Source of the DNA: Polaribacter sp.
Lineage (GTDB): Bacteria > Bacteroidota > Bacteroidia > Flavobacteriales > Flavobacteriaceae
Length of the DNA stretch: 5,421 nt
Assembly: GCA_030731695.1 (NCBI GenBank)
Contig: JANQTK010000123.1
Coordinates: 1 to 5,421 of the forward strand
Direction of reading: 5' to 3'
Positions 1 through 5,421 of the stretch are shown piece after piece. Under the pieces are notes generated by a model. It ran no database searches, was not told where the DNA came from, and saw only the letters and a list, made by a program, of their open reading frames with translations. The stretch's first letter is position 1; every line of letters begins with the position of its first letter. Made by a program: the position numbers and the translations under genes.

Positions 1-1049
1 TGCAATCGTTTAAATGGTTTAAAAATATAGTCAAAAAACTTTGATTCAATGCCAATTCCATTATCTTTTATAGAAAAAATTAAAAAATCATCTTCTTTAA
101 TACACGTTATTTCTATGGTTAAAGGTTCATCGTCTTTTTTATACTTTATTGCATTTGATAAAAAGTTGGTAAATAATACCGTAAATGCAATTTTTGAAGA
201 GTGAATGTTTGGCAATTCATCACAAATTAATGTTGGCTTTTCATTTAAACTATTGGTAAGATTGTTAAAAAGTTCAGTTACTAGTTCTTTAACGTCAAAA
301 GTTTCAAAATTTTCATCAGATTTTGTGCTTTTAGCATATTCTAGTAAATCATTGATTAAACTCGTCATTTTAACGGTGCTCTGCAAAATGAAATCAATGT
401 ATTTTTCATCTTTTTCATCCCATTCTGTTTGGTGCTTTTTGTACAGCAATTTCATAAATGAATCAATAGATCTTACAGGAGCTTTTAAATCATGAACAGC
501 TATATTTATAAATTCTTCCATGTCTTTGGCATACTGATCAATTTTTTGTAGGTATTCACTTATCAAATTGGTTTTTGAACGCAATTCAATTAAATACTCA
601 ACTTGTTTTGATAAAATAACTAACATTTCTTTTTGTTCATCAGAAAGTGTTTTTTGTTTAAAATCGATTACACACAGAGATCCCAAAGCAATTCCTGATT
701 TTGATACCAATGGAACTCCATGATAGGATACAATTTTTGGATCTTCATACACTAAAGGATTATCTGAAAAACGACTGTCAATCCTAGCGTCTTCAACGCT
801 AAGTATTTCTTCGGGTTTTTCTATAGCGATTTTGCAAAAAGCCTGTTCAATAGGTGTTTCAGTGATCGTTAAACCAAATCTCGATTTAAAAAGCTGTTTG
901 TTGATATCTAAAACAGTTATTAGCGCCACAGGAGTTTCACATATTTTTGACGCTAATTTTGTGATGTCATCAAACATTTTTTCAGGCTCAGTGTCTAAAA
1001 GATTCAATTCAACTAGCGCCTTGTGTCTTTGAATATCAGATATTTTCAT
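1..1049 (-). CDS. GAF-domain sensor histidine kinase, C-terminus cut by window edge
   Basis: This is a cytoplasmic two-component sensor kinase that should autophosphorylate on His and pass the phosphate to a response-regulator Asp. Reading the minus strand from the ATG at 1049-1047 gives 349 codons without a stop, then the window ends. It begins MKISDIQRHKALVELNLL. A GAF domain covers about residues 25-157, with the ETPIEQAFC and GVPLVSKSG...GSLCVID motifs common in GAF kinases. The HisKA domain is at about 178-243, with His186 in VHDLKAPVRSI (codon 492-494). The ATPase domain starts near 286, with N-box Asn299 in NFLSNAIKY, G1 motif DNGIGI at 329-334 and F-box YIFKPFKRL at 341-349. The G2 box and the stop lie outside the window, so perhaps 40 residues are missing. 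No membrane segment is visible and the GAF ligand is unknown. It is divergent from the LytTR gene across 78 bp. I found no clean TAnnTTTG promoter on its strand, only TATATTTC and TATATTTA near-matches. The plus-strand open frames inside it are shadows. Confidence 0.95.
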   Translation of the reverse strand, partial: MKISDIQRHKALVELNLLDTEPEKMFDDITKLASKICETPVALITVLDINKQLFKSRFGLTITETPIEQAFCKIAIEKPEEILSVEDARIDSRFSDNPLVYEDPKIVSYHGVPLVSKSGIALGSLCVIDFKQKTLSDEQKEMLVILSKQVEYLIELRSKTNLISEYLQKIDQYAKDMEEFINIAVHDLKAPVRSIDSFMKLLYKKHQTEWDEKDEKYIDFILQSTVKMTSLINDLLEYAKSTKSDENFETFDVKELVTELFNNLTNSLNEKPTLICDELPNIHSSKIAFTVLFTNFLSNAIKYKKDDEPLTIEITCIKEDDFLIFSIKDNGIGIESKFFDYIFKPFKRL

Positions 1050-1060
1050 TATGCGAGGGA

Positions 1061-1097
1061 TTTTTGTTATAAATATACTAAATTATTTGTATTTTTG
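1061..1097 (+). promoter_or_regulatory. Probable Flavobacteria-type promoter for the LytTR operon
   Basis: A TTTTTG at 1061-1066 (-33-like) is followed after 23 nt by TATTTTTG at 1090-1097, a full match to the Bacteroidota -7 element TAnnTTTG. The spacing is at the upper end of the 17-23 nt described for Flavobacterium. Transcription would start around 1102-1105 and leave a leader of roughly 25 nt before the ATG at 1128. This placement supports 1128 rather than the upstream in-frame ATG at 1023 as the start. AT-rich DNA makes chance matches likely, so confidence is moderate. Confidence 0.5.
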
Positions 1098-1127
1098 AAA
1101 TATAATCTCAATTTAATACAACTTTTA

Positions 1128-1883
1128 ATGAAGGTTTTACAGGCAATAATTATTGAGAATGATATTGATGTAATTAAATTGCTGAAACAATTTGAGATGG
1201 AAAATTCTGTTTTGTTCTCTATCCTAGAGGTTGTTGAAGATTGTAAAAATATCACAAAACTGATTAATGAAAAAAAACCTGATGTGCTATTTATAAGTCG
1301 TGATCAGCATGTTTTTGATCCTAAAATATTAAATGATTTAACTGTTCGAAAACCAAAATTATTATTCGCATCCAAAGATAAATGCGATGCTTTTGAAGCT
1401 TTTGGGTACAATGCTATTGATTTTTTATTAAAACCACTAACCACTAATTCACTCATTATTTCAATTTATAAAACCATCAAATATTTAGAGATGGAAACTG
1501 TTTTTCAGGATGATGTTTTAGGAAAAATCAAAACAATCAATTCACAGCAGCAACAAAATTTTGAATATGTTTCCATTTCCTCTGTTGATAAAATTGAATT
1601 GTTGAAAATGGAAGATATTATTTTTTGTAAGGCCGATGGCAAATACACGGAATTTTACACAAAAAATAATACAACCATAATTTCTAGTAGAAATTTAGGA
1701 GAATATACCCTTACTTTTAATAATAATTTTTTTAGAATACATCATTCATACATTTTAAATATCAAGTATTTGGTGAAAATCGTTAAAAATAATGGGCTTT
1801 TTTGTGAGTTAATAAACGGACATATTTTACCAGTTGCTAAGAGAAGACAAGAAGAATTTATGAAATTTATCAAACATCAATAA
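1128..1883 (+). CDS. LytTR-family DNA-binding regulator with a degenerate (pseudo) receiver domain
   Basis: This is a 251-residue protein with the LytR/AlgR layout: an N-terminal receiver fold (about 1-120), a Gln-rich linker (QQQQ at 140-143) and a C-terminal LytTR DNA-binding domain (about 146-249). The LytTR part shows ADGKYTEFY, FFRIHHSYILNI and LPVAKRRQEEF, which fit the family well. The receiver fold is recognisable from AIIIEND at the start, PDVLFIS (strand 3), and FGYNAIDFLLKPL with the conserved Lys102. The acidic pair has become Glu10-Asn11, and Ser57 occupies the phosphoacceptor Asp position; Ser82 fills the Thr/Ser site. Ordinary phosphorylation is therefore unlikely. The start at 1128 is chosen because MKVLQAIII is the normal receiver N-terminus and a promoter lies just upstream. 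The longer frame from 1023 would overlap the divergent kinase and add 35 non-family residues. It is likely co-transcribed with the receiver at 1905. Its targets are unknown. Confidence 0.93.
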   Translation: MKVLQAIIIENDIDVIKLLKQFEMENSVLFSILEVVEDCKNITKLINEKKPDVLFISRDQHVFDPKILNDLTVRKPKLLFASKDKCDAFEAFGYNAIDFLLKPLTTNSLIISIYKTIKYLEMETVFQDDVLGKIKTINSQQQQNFEYVSISSVDKIELLKMEDIIFCKADGKYTEFYTKNNTTIISSRNLGEYTLTFNNNFFRIHHSYILNIKYLVKIVKNNGLFCELINGHILPVAKRRQEEFMKFIKHQ

Positions 1884-1904
1884 CCTTTTTTAAAACAAAG
1901 AACC

Positions 1905-2294
1905 ATGAGCTTTAAATACAAAACAATTATGATTATCGATGATGATGCTATTGATAATTATTTAGTGAATGTTCTTATAAAAACAAACGACATTGCTGAA
2001 ACCATTTTAGAATTTGACAATGGCGAAAAGGCAATAGAGTATTTACAAGTAAATAGAGATTTTCACGATAATTTACCCGAAATTATTTTATTGGATATTT
2101 ACATGCCAAGAATGAATGGAATCGAATTTATCGAAAAGTTAGATGAATTGGATATTCAGTATGGAGAAAAATGCAAAATATGTGTTGTTTCAAGCAGTAT
2201 CAATGACAATGATATATTAAGAACTAAGCTAAATGCACATGTATTTAAATACACAACAAAACCAATAACACCTGAGTTTTTGCTATCTCTTTAA
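1905..2294 (+). CDS. Stand-alone response regulator receiver (CheY-like)
   Basis: This is a 129-residue single-domain receiver with no output domain. The active site is complete: the acidic cluster IIDDD (Asp12-14), phosphoacceptor Asp64 in ILLDIYMP, Ser96/Ser97 in VVSSS, and Lys119 in TTKPITPEF. It should accept phosphate from a histidine kinase and act by protein contact or as a relay/sink. The chain stops only ten residues after Lys119, so the last helix looks short for a receiver. The ATG is preceded by an A-rich leader (AAAACAAAGAACC), normal for this group. It starts 21 nt after the LytTR stop with no promoter seen between, so the two probably form an operon. Because the upstream LytTR receiver lacks its Asp, this protein could carry the phosphorylation that the pair needs, which is inference. 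It converges with the receiver at 2298-2708 with 3 nt between stop codons. Confidence 0.95.
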   Translation: MSFKYKTIMIIDDDAIDNYLVNVLIKTNDIAETILEFDNGEKAIEYLQVNRDFHDNLPEIILLDIYMPRMNGIEFIEKLDELDIQYGEKCKICVVSSSINDNDILRTKLNAHVFKYTTKPITPEFLLSL

Positions 2295-2297
2295 GCT

Positions 2298-2708
2298 TTA
2301 ACTAGCCATTTTTTTAATGGCCATTTCAATTGTTTCTTTTAATAAAGCTGGGTTTAAATCATCTTTTAAGAAAAAACCAAAAGCCCCCATTTTTTTACTT
2401 TTTTCGATGATTTTTTCATTTTTATGACCCGATAATAAAATTACAGGAATAGAATTAGAGTTGTTTAATAAGTCTTCTACCAATTCCATATTACTAGCAT
2501 CTGGTAAATTCATATCCGAAAAAATAACAGAAATTGAATTGGTGTTTTGCTGCAAAAAAGAAACAGCATGTTCTAAATTTTTACAATGATTTGTATTAAT
2601 ATTTATTGAAACTTCACTTAAATATTCTTCTAATAAGAAAAAATCTCCATGGTTATCCTCAATAACCAAAATATTTATTGGGGATGTTTCACCAATAATT
2701 TGATTCAT
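2298..2708 (-). CDS. Stand-alone response regulator receiver with LKDD in place of the usual KP motif
   Basis: This is a 136-residue single-domain receiver. The features seen are the acidic pair Glu17-Asp18 in LVIEDNHGD, phosphoacceptor Asp65 in IFSDMNLPD, Ser93 in VILLSGH, and Lys115 in FFLKDDL. The Pro that normally follows the conserved Lys is replaced by Asp116, a variant that also occurs in receivers of phosphorelay and hybrid proteins. No output domain follows, so it probably acts by binding a kinase or another protein. The ATG lies in the string TAA-ATA-ATG after the stop of the gene at 2712-3143: the two are in the same frame, 3 nt apart, and almost certainly translated from one message with coupling. 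About ten residues precede the first strand (MNQIIGETSP), slightly longer than usual but well placed, so the start is accepted. Confidence 0.95.
   Translation of the reverse strand: MNQIIGETSPINILVIEDNHGDFFLLEEYLSEVSININTNHCKNLEHAVSFLQQNTNSISVIFSDMNLPDASNMELVEDLLNNSNSIPVILLSGHKNEKIIEKSKKMGAFGFFLKDDLNPALLKETIEMAIKKMAS
2305..2321. repeat. Small inverted repeat near the convergent stop codons
   Basis: GCCATT (2305-2310) and AATGGC (2316-2321) form a perfect 6-bp stem with a T5 loop. It lies inside the last codons of the minus-strand receiver, 10 nt past the stop of the plus-strand receiver. There is no uninterrupted T-run after the stem on either strand, so it may be only a weak terminator for the plus-strand operon, or chance from the MAIKKMA coding sequence. 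Confidence 0.25.
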
Positions 2709-2711
2709 TAT

Positions 2712-3143
2712 TTACGCTGATAATGTTGATATTTGCAACCAAAATTCTTCGATTTTTTGAATTGTTTCCAAGAAATCTTGAATTTCAATAGGTTTTATGA
2801 TGTAACTATTTGCATGATTTTTATAAGCCCTATCAATATCTTGTTGATTTGAAGAGGTTGTTAGCATGATTACAGGTATTGTTTTTAAGTCATTGTCATT
2901 TTTAATCCTATCAAGGACTTCATGACCATTTAATATTGGCATGTTGATGTCTAAAAGAATTAAATCTGGTTTTTCTACATTTACAAAATTTCCCGTTTTG
3001 TACAAAAAGTCTAATGCTTCTTGACCATTTCTTGCAACGCTAATTTTCGAATCGATGTTACTCTCTTCAAAAGCTTCAGTAGTAAGGAGAATATCTCCTT
3101 CATTATCTTCAACAAGAAGAATGTGTGCTTTATTCAAATTCAT
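2712..3143 (-). CDS. Rcp1-type stand-alone response regulator
   Basis: This is a 143-residue single-domain receiver of the family typified by Rcp1, the response regulator of the cyanobacterial phytochrome Cph1. The active-site residues are Glu12-Asp13 in LLVEDNEGD, phosphoacceptor Asp65 in LILLDINMP, Thr95/Thr96 in MLTTSS, and Lys117 in YIIKPIEI. Family hallmarks are the insert between helix 2 and strand 3 (YKTGNFVNVEKPDLI), DLKTIPVIMLTTS, and the C-terminal tail QKIEEFWLQISTL, which closely resembles the Rcp1 end. In Rcp1 the C-terminal region takes part in dimerisation. No DNA-binding domain is present. It follows the four-PAS kinase by 87 nt on the same strand and precedes a second receiver by 3 nt. 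A TATATTTG element just upstream of its ATG suggests it may also be transcribed apart from the kinase. It is probably the direct phosphoacceptor of that kinase, which is inferred from family and order. Confidence 0.96.
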   Translation of the reverse strand: MNLNKAHILLVEDNEGDILLTTEAFEESNIDSKISVARNGQEALDFLYKTGNFVNVEKPDLILLDINMPILNGHEVLDRIKNDNDLKTIPVIMLTTSSNQQDIDRAYKNHANSYIIKPIEIQDFLETIQKIEEFWLQISTLSA

Positions 3144-3165
3144 ATAATTTATTTTGGAGGATATA

Positions 3166-3173
3166 CAAATATA
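3166..3173 (-). promoter_or_regulatory. Possible -7 promoter element for the two-receiver unit
   Basis: The minus strand reads TATATTTG, an exact TAnnTTTG match, ending 22 nt upstream of the ATG at 3143. Transcription would begin near 3160 and leave a short leader of under 20 nt. No TTG -33 element is found at the expected 17-23 nt spacing, so the promoter is incomplete. The A/T-rich gap makes chance possible. Confidence 0.35.
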
Positions 3174-3216
3174 ATGAAATTAAAGTGATTTTTATAATTT
3201 TTTTAAACACGGTATG

Positions 3217-3234
3217 ATAATAAGATATTATTAT
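3217..3234. repeat. AT-only inverted repeat around the kinase stop codon
   Basis: ATAATAA (3217-3223) pairs with TTATTAT (3228-3234) around a GATA loop, 7 bp, all A:T. It overlaps the TAA stop of the four-PAS kinase (3233-3231 on the minus strand). The stem is weak and no T-run follows directly, so it is not called as a terminator; it could slow or trim the transcript between the kinase and the receivers. Confidence 0.25.
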
Positions 3235-5421
3235 TTTGGAATCGTAAAATAAAAAGTGGCTCCTTTTCCAATATCAGAGATTACACCAATTTCTCCTCCC
3301 CAAGATTCTACTTGTTTTTTGGCAATTGCCAAACCTATTCCAGTTCCTTCATAAGTTTCTTTGTTATGAAGACGTTGAAAAATAACAAATATTTTTTCGT
3401 GGTATTTTGGTTCAATTCCAATTCCATTATCTTGAATTGATATTTTAAAGTGATCATCATTTTCCTCAGCAAAAATGTGCACTTTTGGCGAAATATTTTT
3501 TAGGGAGTATTTAATGGCATTGTCAATCAATCCATGCAATGTTTGTATAAAAGGAGATTTATAACATTGAATTACAGGCATTTTTGTAACGATAATTTCT
3601 GCATTTTTTTCAACAATCAATTGATTTCTTAAAAATTTATATTCTTCTATAATGTCATTTACGGCAAATGTTTCACGGTTTTCATTTATTTTTCCAGCTC
3701 TTGAAAAATCTAACAAGTCTAAAATGATTTTTTTCATTCTTTTAGCACCATCTGTTGCAAAATTGATGTATTGATTCCCTTTTTCATCTAGCAATACTTC
3801 GTATTTTCTTTTCAATAGTTCCATGAAACTAGTAATCATTCTTAAAGGCTCTTGCAAATCATGCGAAGCTATAAAAGCGAATTGTTCTAGCTGATTATTG
3901 GTTGTTTCGAGTTCTTTGGTATATTTTTGTAATGAATTATTTAGTGCAATCAACTCTATTTCTTGATTTTTTAGTTTTGATAAATCTGAAATAGAACCAA
4001 ACATTTTTTCAGCTTTTAGGTTATTGTTTCTTAAGAAAATACCTCTGTCTATCACAAATAATTGTTCTCCATTTTTTTTGATAAATCGATATTCTTCAGT
4101 CCATTTCATGATGTTTGGATTCTCAATTGCTTCAAAAACACTTTTTCTAACACGCTCTACATCATCAGGATGAATATGATTTAACCATAATTTTGAACTT
4201 GGTTTTTCGGTTTTTAAATCATAGCCCAAAATGGTTTCAAAACCTGCACCCCAATAATGAGTATCATCAATAATTCCCCATTCGTAAATAGCATCACTTG
4301 TGGCTACTGATACGTTTTCAAATCTATCATTGGCTTCAAGTAATTTTAAATCAGCTTCTTTTCTTAAAGTAATATCTTTAAAATATACAGACAAGCCACC
4401 ATTTGATGGATATGCAGTAATTTCTAACCATTTTTTTAAATCATTTGAATATAACTCTGTATTCAGATTTTTTTTCGTTTCAATGGTTTTTTTAAGTTTT
4501 TTGTACAGATTAAAATTGATTCCTTTATTGAAAATTTTCCAAAAATTAAAACCTACAATTTCTTCTCGTTTTATACCAATTATAACTTCAGCTTCTTTAT
4601 TCCAATAGGTTACAATCCATTTTTTGTCAACTGCCAAAAAGGCGTCACCAATACTTTCTAATATTTTATTTTTTTCATTTAAAATTGAAATTGCTTTTTC
4701 ATCAGCCAATTTTTTCTCTGTAATATCAATTCTAATCGCCATAAATTGGGTTGGCTTGTTGTTTGAATCAAAAAATGGAATTACAGTACTTAATGCCCAA
4801 TAAAAAGAACCGTCTTTTGCTTTGTTTTTTACTTCTCCTCTCCAAACTTTTCCTGTAGTTATGCTGTCCCACAGTTCTTTGAAAAAGGCTTTTGAGTGGT
4901 ATTTTGAATTGATAATATTGTGCGTTTTTCCTATCAACTCTTCTCTTGAATATTTAGATAACTTACAAAAGCTATCATTTACATATTTTATAATTCCATT
5001 TGGATCTGTAATTGTAATACTTGCAGATTCGTCAAGAGCAAACTTATAATCTTCTATGTTTTTTAAACTTTCTTGAAGTGCAATTTCATTGAGTTTTTGT
5101 TGATTTATATCTTGAATACTACCATAGATTCTTACAGTTTTGCCATTAATAATTTCTGCATTTCCATGAGTTCGTATCCAAATTTCATTATTTTTAGCCG
5201 TAATTAATACAGCTTCAAAATCATACGGTTTTCCGTTTGTAATACAATCTTGAACTCTACAATTAATTAGGTCTTGAAAATCTTTTCGATAAAAATTTAT
5301 GGCTGTATCAATATTTGGAGTAAAATTAGTTGCTGATGTTTCATGAATTTCATGAACCATATCAGACCAAAATAATTGGTTATTGACCAAGTCAACCTCC
5401 CAACTTCCAATTCTGGCTAAT
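3231..5421 (-). CDS. Multi-PAS sensor histidine kinase (Cph1-like kinase module), N-terminus cut by window edge
   Basis: This is a sensor kinase of which 729 residues are visible (numbered from the edge). The frame stays open to 5420 and reads LARIGSWEVD before the TTG at 5390-5388. That string completes the first strand of a PAS domain, so the TTG is internal and the true start is outside. Domains in order are PAS1 (about 1-107), PAS2 (122-237, DPNGIIKYVNDSF...DGSFYW), PAS3 (252-352), PAS4 (367-482, PAS_3 type with HPDDVERV), a coiled linker (483-512), HisKA with His520 in FIASHDLQEPLRM (codon 3861-3863), and an ATPase domain (620-729). The ATPase part has N-box Asn634 in LIDNAIKYS, G1 DNGIGI (664-669), F-box IFVIFQRLH (677-685) and G2 GTGIGLAI (692-699), so it should be active. 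No membrane segment, chromophore-binding GAF/PHY or fused receiver is visible. ASHDLQEPLR and IFVIFQRLH resemble the kinase part of Cph1, fitting the Rcp1-like receiver downstream. The PAS ligands are unknown. Confidence 0.96.
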   Translation of the reverse strand, partial: LARIGSWEVDLVNNQLFWSDMVHEIHETSATNFTPNIDTAINFYRKDFQDLINCRVQDCITNGKPYDFEAVLITAKNNEIWIRTHGNAEIINGKTVRIYGSIQDINQQKLNEIALQESLKNIEDYKFALDESASITITDPNGIIKYVNDSFCKLSKYSREELIGKTHNIINSKYHSKAFFKELWDSITTGKVWRGEVKNKAKDGSFYWALSTVIPFFDSNNKPTQFMAIRIDITEKKLADEKAISILNEKNKILESIGDAFLAVDKKWIVTYWNKEAEVIIGIKREEIVGFNFWKIFNKGINFNLYKKLKKTIETKKNLNTELYSNDLKKWLEITAYPSNGGLSVYFKDITLRKEADLKLLEANDRFENVSVATSDAIYEWGIIDDTHYWGAGFETILGYDLKTEKPSSKLWLNHIHPDDVERVRKSVFEAIENPNIMKWTEEYRFIKKNGEQLFVIDRGIFLRNNNLKAEKMFGSISDLSKLKNQEIELIALNNSLQKYTKELETTNNQLEQFAFIASHDLQEPLRMITSFMELLKRKYEVLLDEKGNQYINFATDGAKRMKKIILDLLDFSRAGKINENRETFAVNDIIEEYKFLRNQLIVEKNAEIIVTKMPVIQCYKSPFIQTLHGLIDNAIKYSLKNISPKVHIFAEENDDHFKISIQDNGIGIEPKYHEKIFVIFQRLHNKETYEGTGIGLAIAKKQVESWGGEIGVISDIGKGATFYFTIPK

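Noticed and set aside
205..1032. Plus-strand open frames at 205-495 and 832-1032
   Set aside because: They lie wholly opposite the GAF kinase, have Ser/Phe/Leu-rich shadow composition and no recognisable domain.
1023..1127. N-terminal extension of the LytTR gene from the ATG at 1023
   Set aside because: The 35 extra residues overlap the divergent kinase coding region and the shared promoter gap and do not look like a receiver N-terminus; MKVLQAIII from 1128 does.
1050..1127. Promoter for the GAF kinase on the minus strand
   Set aside because: Only TATATTTC and TATATTTA near-matches to TAnnTTTG were found, without a TTG at correct spacing, so no site is called.
1067..1255. Minus-strand 62-codon frame
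   Set aside because: It is antisense to the start of the LytTR gene and its promoter region, with no family resemblance.
4300..5049. Plus-strand open frames at 4300-4608 and 4822-5049
   Set aside because: They are antisense to conserved PAS domains of the large kinase and are composition shadows.
3231..5421. Fused receiver or chromophore-binding GAF/PHY domain in the large kinase
   Set aside because: The chain ends at the ATPase domain with FYFTIPK, and all four sensory modules read as PAS; nothing resembling a phytochrome GAF/PHY is seen.

Overview
The window is a dense two-component signalling cluster from a member of the Bacteroidota, most likely a Flavobacterium-like bacterium. The evidence is strongly AT-rich DNA, A/T-ending codons, almost no Shine-Dalgarno sequences, Flavobacteria-type promoter elements (TAnnTTTG), and protein families typical of that group (multi-PAS kinases, LytTR regulators, stand-alone receivers). 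There are no tRNA, rRNA, CRISPR or mobile-element signals.

Layout. (1) Positions 1-1049, minus: a GAF-domain sensor histidine kinase whose C-terminus is cut by the left edge of the window. (2) 1128-1883, plus: a LytTR DNA-binding regulator whose receiver domain has lost its phosphoacceptor Asp. It is divergent from the GAF kinase, with a plausible promoter in the shared 78-bp gap. (3) 1905-2294, plus: a stand-alone receiver with an intact active site, 21 nt downstream of the LytTR gene. (4) 2298-2708, minus: a stand-alone receiver converging on (3) with a 3-nt gap. (5) 2712-3143, minus: an Rcp1-type stand-alone receiver just upstream of (4), separated by 3 nt and in the same frame. (6) 3231-5421, minus: a large hybrid-less histidine kinase with four PAS domains whose N-terminus is cut by the right edge. 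The reading frame is open to the edge, so the TTG at 5390 is not a credible start.

How they may work together. The right-hand kinase has a kinase module like that of the cyanobacterial phytochrome Cph1, and the receiver after it resembles Rcp1, the Cph1 partner. A kinase to single-domain receiver pair is therefore the best supported link, although no chromophore-binding domain is visible. The left-hand GAF kinase sits opposite the LytTR/receiver pair and may feed the intact receiver, while the LytTR protein, unable to use normal Asp phosphorylation, would be the only visible transcriptional output. These partner assignments are inference from gene order and family resemblance. The cluster is unusual in having three phosphorylatable receivers without output domains and one DNA-binding output without a phosphoacceptor.
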